A DNA stretch of 64,000 bases from contig JAPLFQ010000025.1 in the NCBI GenBank assembly GCA_026390595.1, positions 62,001 through 126,000 on the forward strand, in the 5' to 3' direction. How positions within the stretch are numbered: position 1 is the stretch's first letter; every line of letters starts with the position of its first letter. This stretch comes from Ignavibacteriales bacterium (lineage in GTDB: Bacteria; Bacteroidota; Ignavibacteria; UBA10030). The translations under genes and the position numbers were made by a program. Below the pieces are notes generated by a model, which saw only the letters and a list, made by a program, of their open reading frames with translations, had not been told where the DNA came from and ran no database searches. Positions 61,207 through 64,000 of this stretch are shown one piece after another.

Positions 61207-61389
61207 TCAGCGAAACGGGGCGGAGACAATAGAAGTTTCTGGCCTTGAGAGATGGAGCTCGAGAGCTTCCTGCAGATTCTTAAGGGCGGATTTTTCAGTT
61301 CTTCCCTGGCTCGGAACGTCCACCTCGATGCACTGGGCCACGAACCATTTGCCTTCTTTCCTTATCACCGCGGTGAACTCTCTTGACAT
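61207..61389 (-). CDS. Orphan HicB-like (UPF0150) protein
   Basis: Protein of 60 residues with the HicB fold pattern: FTAVIRKEGKWFVAQCIEVDVPSQGRT followed by a helix SALKNLQEALELHL. HicB antitoxins normally sit beside the mRNA-cleaving toxin HicA. No HicA frame is seen on either side, and the short C-terminus lacks a DNA-binding domain. ATG 61389 has GAGGA five bases upstream; TTG 61401 is the alternative. It is probably a stand-alone UPF0150 protein or a remnant of a lost pair. Confidence 0.7.
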   Translation of the reverse strand: MSREFTAVIRKEGKWFVAQCIEVDVPSQGRTEKSALKNLQEALELHLSRPETSIVSAPFR

Positions 61390-61569
61390 TCTTTTCCTCA
61401 ATGCAGTTGAGTCGATGACTCAAATATAACCTGATTTTTTGGAAAAGCAATCTGCCGTCCGTTTTCGTCAAGGCATTTCCATTCGAGCTTTTCCCTCCTT
61501 GCTTTTCAGCCATCCCTTTGGTATTATTGACAAACCACAGAGAAGCTCACGCGCATAGTCATTCGTTTC

Positions 61570-62799
61570 ATGGAGCAGGCCGCAAACTTCACCGTGCGAC
61601 AGCAATCACCCCATGATGCGGTAGACCCCCCGGCGCAGCAGTCCCGTCAGACAAACATCTCAACACGTTCAGAAGACACGGCCTCAGTTGCCAAAAGGTA
61701 TGCAAGAATCAAGCTGCGATTGAGCTTGCTGGGCACCGCTCTGTTCTTTGTGCTGACCATCTGTGTCCTTGCCAGCGATGCGACGAGGATTCTTGAAGAG
61801 ACGGCGCGAAGGTTCTTTGACAACGACTACGGTGTCCTGCTCGTATTCACCGCGGCGCTTGGTGTGGCAGAAGTCATCCTAACTCTTCCGTTGCAGTACT
61901 ACTCAGGATTCTACCTTGAACATAAATACAACCTCTCCAATCAGACGCTCAGCGCATGGATGTGGGAAGGCCTAAAAGGATCGTTGGTCAGTATCCCGAT
62001 CGTCGTACCTCTGATTGCGGTGCTGTACTATTGTGTGCGGACGTTCGGTTCACTCTGGTGGCTGCCGGTCGGATCGTTGCTCTTTCTTGTATCCGTGGTC
62101 CTGGCGAGGCTCGCTCCTGTGCTCATTCTCCCGCTCTTTTACAAGTTCAAGCCGCTGAAGGATGGTGAGCTGAAGACGAGGATTCTCACTCTCTGCCACA
62201 ACGTTGGTATGCCCGTGCAGGGAGTGTTTGTATTCGATATGAGCAAGAACACGAAGAAGGCCAATGCGGCCTTCACGGGGATAGGGAAGTCGAAGCGGAT
62301 CATACTCGGCGATACGCTTGTCGCTAATTTCCGGGACGAGGAAATCGAATCCGTTTTTGCCCATGAGCTTGGACATTACAAACTCAGGCATATCGCCGTG
62401 ATGATGGCTCTCGGCACCGTCAGTAGTTTCTTCGGTCTCTATCTGACGGCGCTTGTGTATGCGCATAGCCTGACCTGGTTCGGATTTGTTTCGCTCGATC
62501 AGATTGCGGCGCTTCCTTTGCTCGCGCTCTGGCTTGGCGTATATTCACTCGTCGCAAACCCGATCACGAACATGATCTCGCGGGCGCATGAGTACGCGGC
62601 AGACAGATTTGCTGTTCGCCTTACGGGAAACGCTGAAGCGCTTGGAAATTCCCTCAAGAAACTGGCGTCAATCAATCTTGCTGACGTGTCACCCCATCCA
62701 TGGGTGGAATTCCTGTTCCATAGTCACCCATCCATTGAAAAGCGGATCAGAGCGATTGACCTCGCGGCCATTCGCACAGCGTCGGGGGCGCAACGATGA
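61570..62799 (+). CDS. M48 family metallopeptidase (Ste24/CAAX protease-like)
   Basis: Membrane zinc peptidase of 409 residues. After a disordered N-terminus (1-45), several helices (about 50-205) precede the catalytic site HELGH in VFAHELGHYKLRH (around residue 262) and the third zinc ligand in SRAHEYAADRFAV. YYSGFYLEHKYNLSNQT matches the Ste24 group. Such enzymes degrade or process membrane proteins. First gene of a run with plsC, gatC and kdsB; overlaps plsC by 4 bases. Confidence 0.88.
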   Translation: MEQAANFTVRQQSPHDAVDPPAQQSRQTNISTRSEDTASVAKRYARIKLRLSLLGTALFFVLTICVLASDATRILEETARRFFDNDYGVLLVFTAALGVAEVILTLPLQYYSGFYLEHKYNLSNQTLSAWMWEGLKGSLVSIPIVVPLIAVLYYCVRTFGSLWWLPVGSLLFLVSVVLARLAPVLILPLFYKFKPLKDGELKTRILTLCHNVGMPVQGVFVFDMSKNTKKANAAFTGIGKSKRIILGDTLVANFRDEEIESVFAHELGHYKLRHIAVMMALGTVSSFFGLYLTALVYAHSLTWFGFVSLDQIAALPLLALWLGVYSLVANPITNMISRAHEYAADRFAVRLTGNAEALGNSLKKLASINLADVSPHPWVEFLFHSHPSIEKRIRAIDLAAIRTASGAQR

Positions 62800-63506
62800 T
62801 CCTTACGTCCTTGAAGATATGCCTTATCTGGATTGCCGCGATTCCCGTGTCGATCATTGCACTCATTTCCACCCCGCTTGACCGGACGGGGGTGACGTTT
62901 CACCTGATGAGCCGCCTCTGGTGCAGCTTCATACTCTGGCTTTTTCACATCAAGATCAGGACCAAAGGGGCGGAGTTGCTCGACCCGAAACAGCGATATG
63001 TGTATATCTCGAACCACGCCAGTGCATTCGACATCCCCGCCGTGGTTGTCGGCATCCCGGATGGTATCCGGTTTGTTCTGAAGAAAGAACTCACCCGAAT
63101 CCCCATCTGGGGATGGGCGCTCAAGTACGGACATTACATCACCATCGATCGCGGAAAAGCGCGCGATGCTATGAAAAGTCTGGACGAGGCGGCTGTGCAC
63201 ATGCGCAACGGTGCCTCGGTTATTCTCTTTGCAGAGGGGACCCGCACGCGTGACGGCAGGCTGCAGCCGTTCAAGCGCGGAGCATTTACGCTGGCCGTCA
63301 AGGCCGGGAACCCGATAGTACCTGTCACAATCAACAACACGTTCAGGATTCTGCCGAGAGGATCGCTGCGCGTAAACCCTGCCGACATCGAACTGGTCTT
63401 CGGTGAACCCATCCAGACTACGGCGATCGACGGGAGGGACGGGGAACAACGATTGATGGAACAGGTACGCCAGGCCATCGCAGCCGCCTTCACGGAACAA
63501 GGATAA
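62796..63506 (+). CDS. plsC: 1-acyl-sn-glycerol-3-phosphate acyltransferase
   Basis: Membrane-bound enzyme of 236 residues that adds the second acyl chain in phosphatidic acid synthesis. It starts with a hydrophobic helix, then the catalytic motif SNHASAFD (H-x4-D), the glycerol-phosphate-binding motif FAEGTRTRDG and VPVTINNTF. Length and order match PlsC. ATGA overlap with the peptidase gene. Confidence 0.92.
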   Translation: MILTSLKICLIWIAAIPVSIIALISTPLDRTGVTFHLMSRLWCSFILWLFHIKIRTKGAELLDPKQRYVYISNHASAFDIPAVVVGIPDGIRFVLKKELTRIPIWGWALKYGHYITIDRGKARDAMKSLDEAAVHMRNGASVILFAEGTRTRDGRLQPFKRGAFTLAVKAGNPIVPVTINNTFRILPRGSLRVNPADIELVFGEPIQTTAIDGRDGEQRLMEQVRQAIAAAFTEQG

Positions 63507-63514
63507 GAGGTCAT

Positions 63515-63808
63515 ATGTCTGTTACGCTGAAGGATGTCGATCATATTGCGAAGCTTGCCCGTCTCGAGTTCACAGACGAGGAAAAGGCGACGTTTACACA
63601 TCAACTGAACTCCATCCTTGCCTATGTCGAGCAGCTGAACAAGCTTGATACAACGAACGTCGAACCGCTCGCTCATGTGATCGAACTCGAAGATGCCTTT
63701 CGCGTGGATGTCGTCAGGCCGGGCGTAAGCCAGGAAGACGCTTTGAAGAATGCGCCGGCGAAGAACGAGAAATTCTTCAAAGTTCCCAAAGTCATAGGGG
63801 ACCATTGA
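63515..63808 (+). CDS. gatC: Asp/Glu-tRNA amidotransferase subunit GatC
   Basis: Subunit of 97 residues, normal GatC length. Family blocks are [41 protein letters not shown] and the C-terminal [19 protein letters not shown]. It stabilises the GatAB amidase that makes Gln-tRNA or Asn-tRNA. Presence suggests the species lacks at least one direct glutaminyl/asparaginyl-tRNA synthetase (inference). AGGTC lies upstream of the ATG. Confidence 0.95.
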   Translation: MSVTLKDVDHIAKLARLEFTDEEKATFTHQLNSILAYVEQLNKLDTTNVEPLAHVIELEDAFRVDVVRPGVSQEDALKNAPAKNEKFFKVPKVIGDH

Positions 63809-63810
63809 CC

Positions 63811-64000
63811 ATGGAGCGTGTCATCGCTGTCATCCCGGCGCGCTACGCGTCGCAGCGCTTGCCGGCGAAGCCGCTGGTGGACCTTCTTGGTAAGCCGATG
63901 ATCCAGCGGGTGTACGAGCGAGTCCGGAAAGCCTCGTTACCCACAAGTGTCATTGTTGCAACTGACGATGAACGCATAGCAGATGTTGTGCGGAAGTTCG
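63811..64000 (+). CDS. kdsB: 3-deoxy-manno-octulosonate cytidylyltransferase KdsB (partial)
   Basis: The first 63 residues run off the window edge. [20 protein letters not shown] is the nucleotide-binding start of KdsB, followed by [18 protein letters not shown] and [14 protein letters not shown]. It activates Kdo with CMP for lipopolysaccharide synthesis, so the cell makes LPS. It starts two bases after the gatC stop. Confidence 0.93.
   Translation, partial: MERVIAVIPARYASQRLPAKPLVDLLGKPMIQRVYERVRKASLPTSVIVATDDERIADVVRKF

Noticed and set aside
61402-61569. HicA toxin gene beside the HicB-like frame
   Set aside because: No frame with a HicA-like pattern is present on either strand here or in 61028-61206.
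1-64000. tRNA or rRNA genes
   Set aside because: No T-arm plus anticodon-arm combination and no rRNA-like stretch was recognised by eye; a covariance-model scan was not possible here.

Overview
The window looks like a chromosome segment from a Gram-negative bacterium of the FCB group, most likely Ignavibacteria or a near relative (inferred from protein features, not from a marker gene). Five secreted proteins end in a C-terminal domain opening with NYPNPFNP, a type IX secretion (T9SS) sorting signal common in that lineage. There are three TonB-dependent receptors with carboxypeptidase-regulatory-like N-termini, a DUF4249 lipoprotein, PorV-like beta-barrels and KdsB, all signs of an outer membrane with lipopolysaccharide. 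No rRNA, tRNA, CRISPR array, integrase or transposase was seen. Two good promoter candidates look like the classical -35/-10 type, not the Bacteroidota type.

Layout. 1-4562 (+): the end of a TPR-like gene, a terminator, then an ABC exporter pair, a POT-type transporter and a LolA-like periplasmic protein. 4746-5846 (-): a response regulator fused to a histidine kinase. 5938-8554 (+): a metal-homeostasis operon, a DtxR/MntR regulator with a visible promoter and operator followed by an Nramp transporter fused to a universal-stress domain. 8673-21614 (-): amino-sugar and cell-wall genes, namely a secreted amidase, a TolB-like propeller, an SSS symporter with a 51-residue membrane partner, a NamZ exo-muramidase, a NagX-like acetyltransferase, a glycoside hydrolase, a PIG-L deacetylase and two double-GNAT proteins.

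21619-40984 (-): two paralogous surface modules, each with a TonB receptor, a ~700-residue FN3-containing secreted protein and a PorV-like barrel. The first also carries a GH18 chitinase; the second is followed by an IPT/TIG lipoprotein and a T9SS-sorted propeller protein. Between them (about 30287-31610) is an array of ~95-bp imperfect palindromes separated by payloads. Most payloads are a short hairpin, and one is a four-helix-bundle gene.

41473-47124 (-): a periplasmic amidase with YajQ and a small membrane protein, a 1.1-kb gene-free stretch, then a full 8-oxoguanine (GO) repair set: MutT, MutY and an Ogg-type glycosylase. 47447-54621 (+): TonB receptor, DUF4249 lipoprotein, a large secreted phospholipase-D-like protein and a CheY-like regulator. 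54711-56576 (-): a secreted protein with four PPC-type repeats. 56961-61027 (+): an overlapping run of TPR-like protein, EamA transporter, TrmH, two small proteins and a second NamZ. 61207-61389 (-): an orphan HicB-like protein. 61570-64000 (+): M48 peptidase, PlsC, GatC and the start of KdsB.

Taken together, the GH18, NamZ, amidases, PIG-L deacetylase, NagX-like enzyme and symporter suggest the cell breaks down and imports chitin- or peptidoglycan-derived amino sugars, with T9SS/TonB surface machinery at the outer membrane. Intergenic gaps are unusually rich in short inverted repeats of several families. Some of these have shaped gene ends: a stop codon, a C-terminal tail, and false N-terminal extensions.
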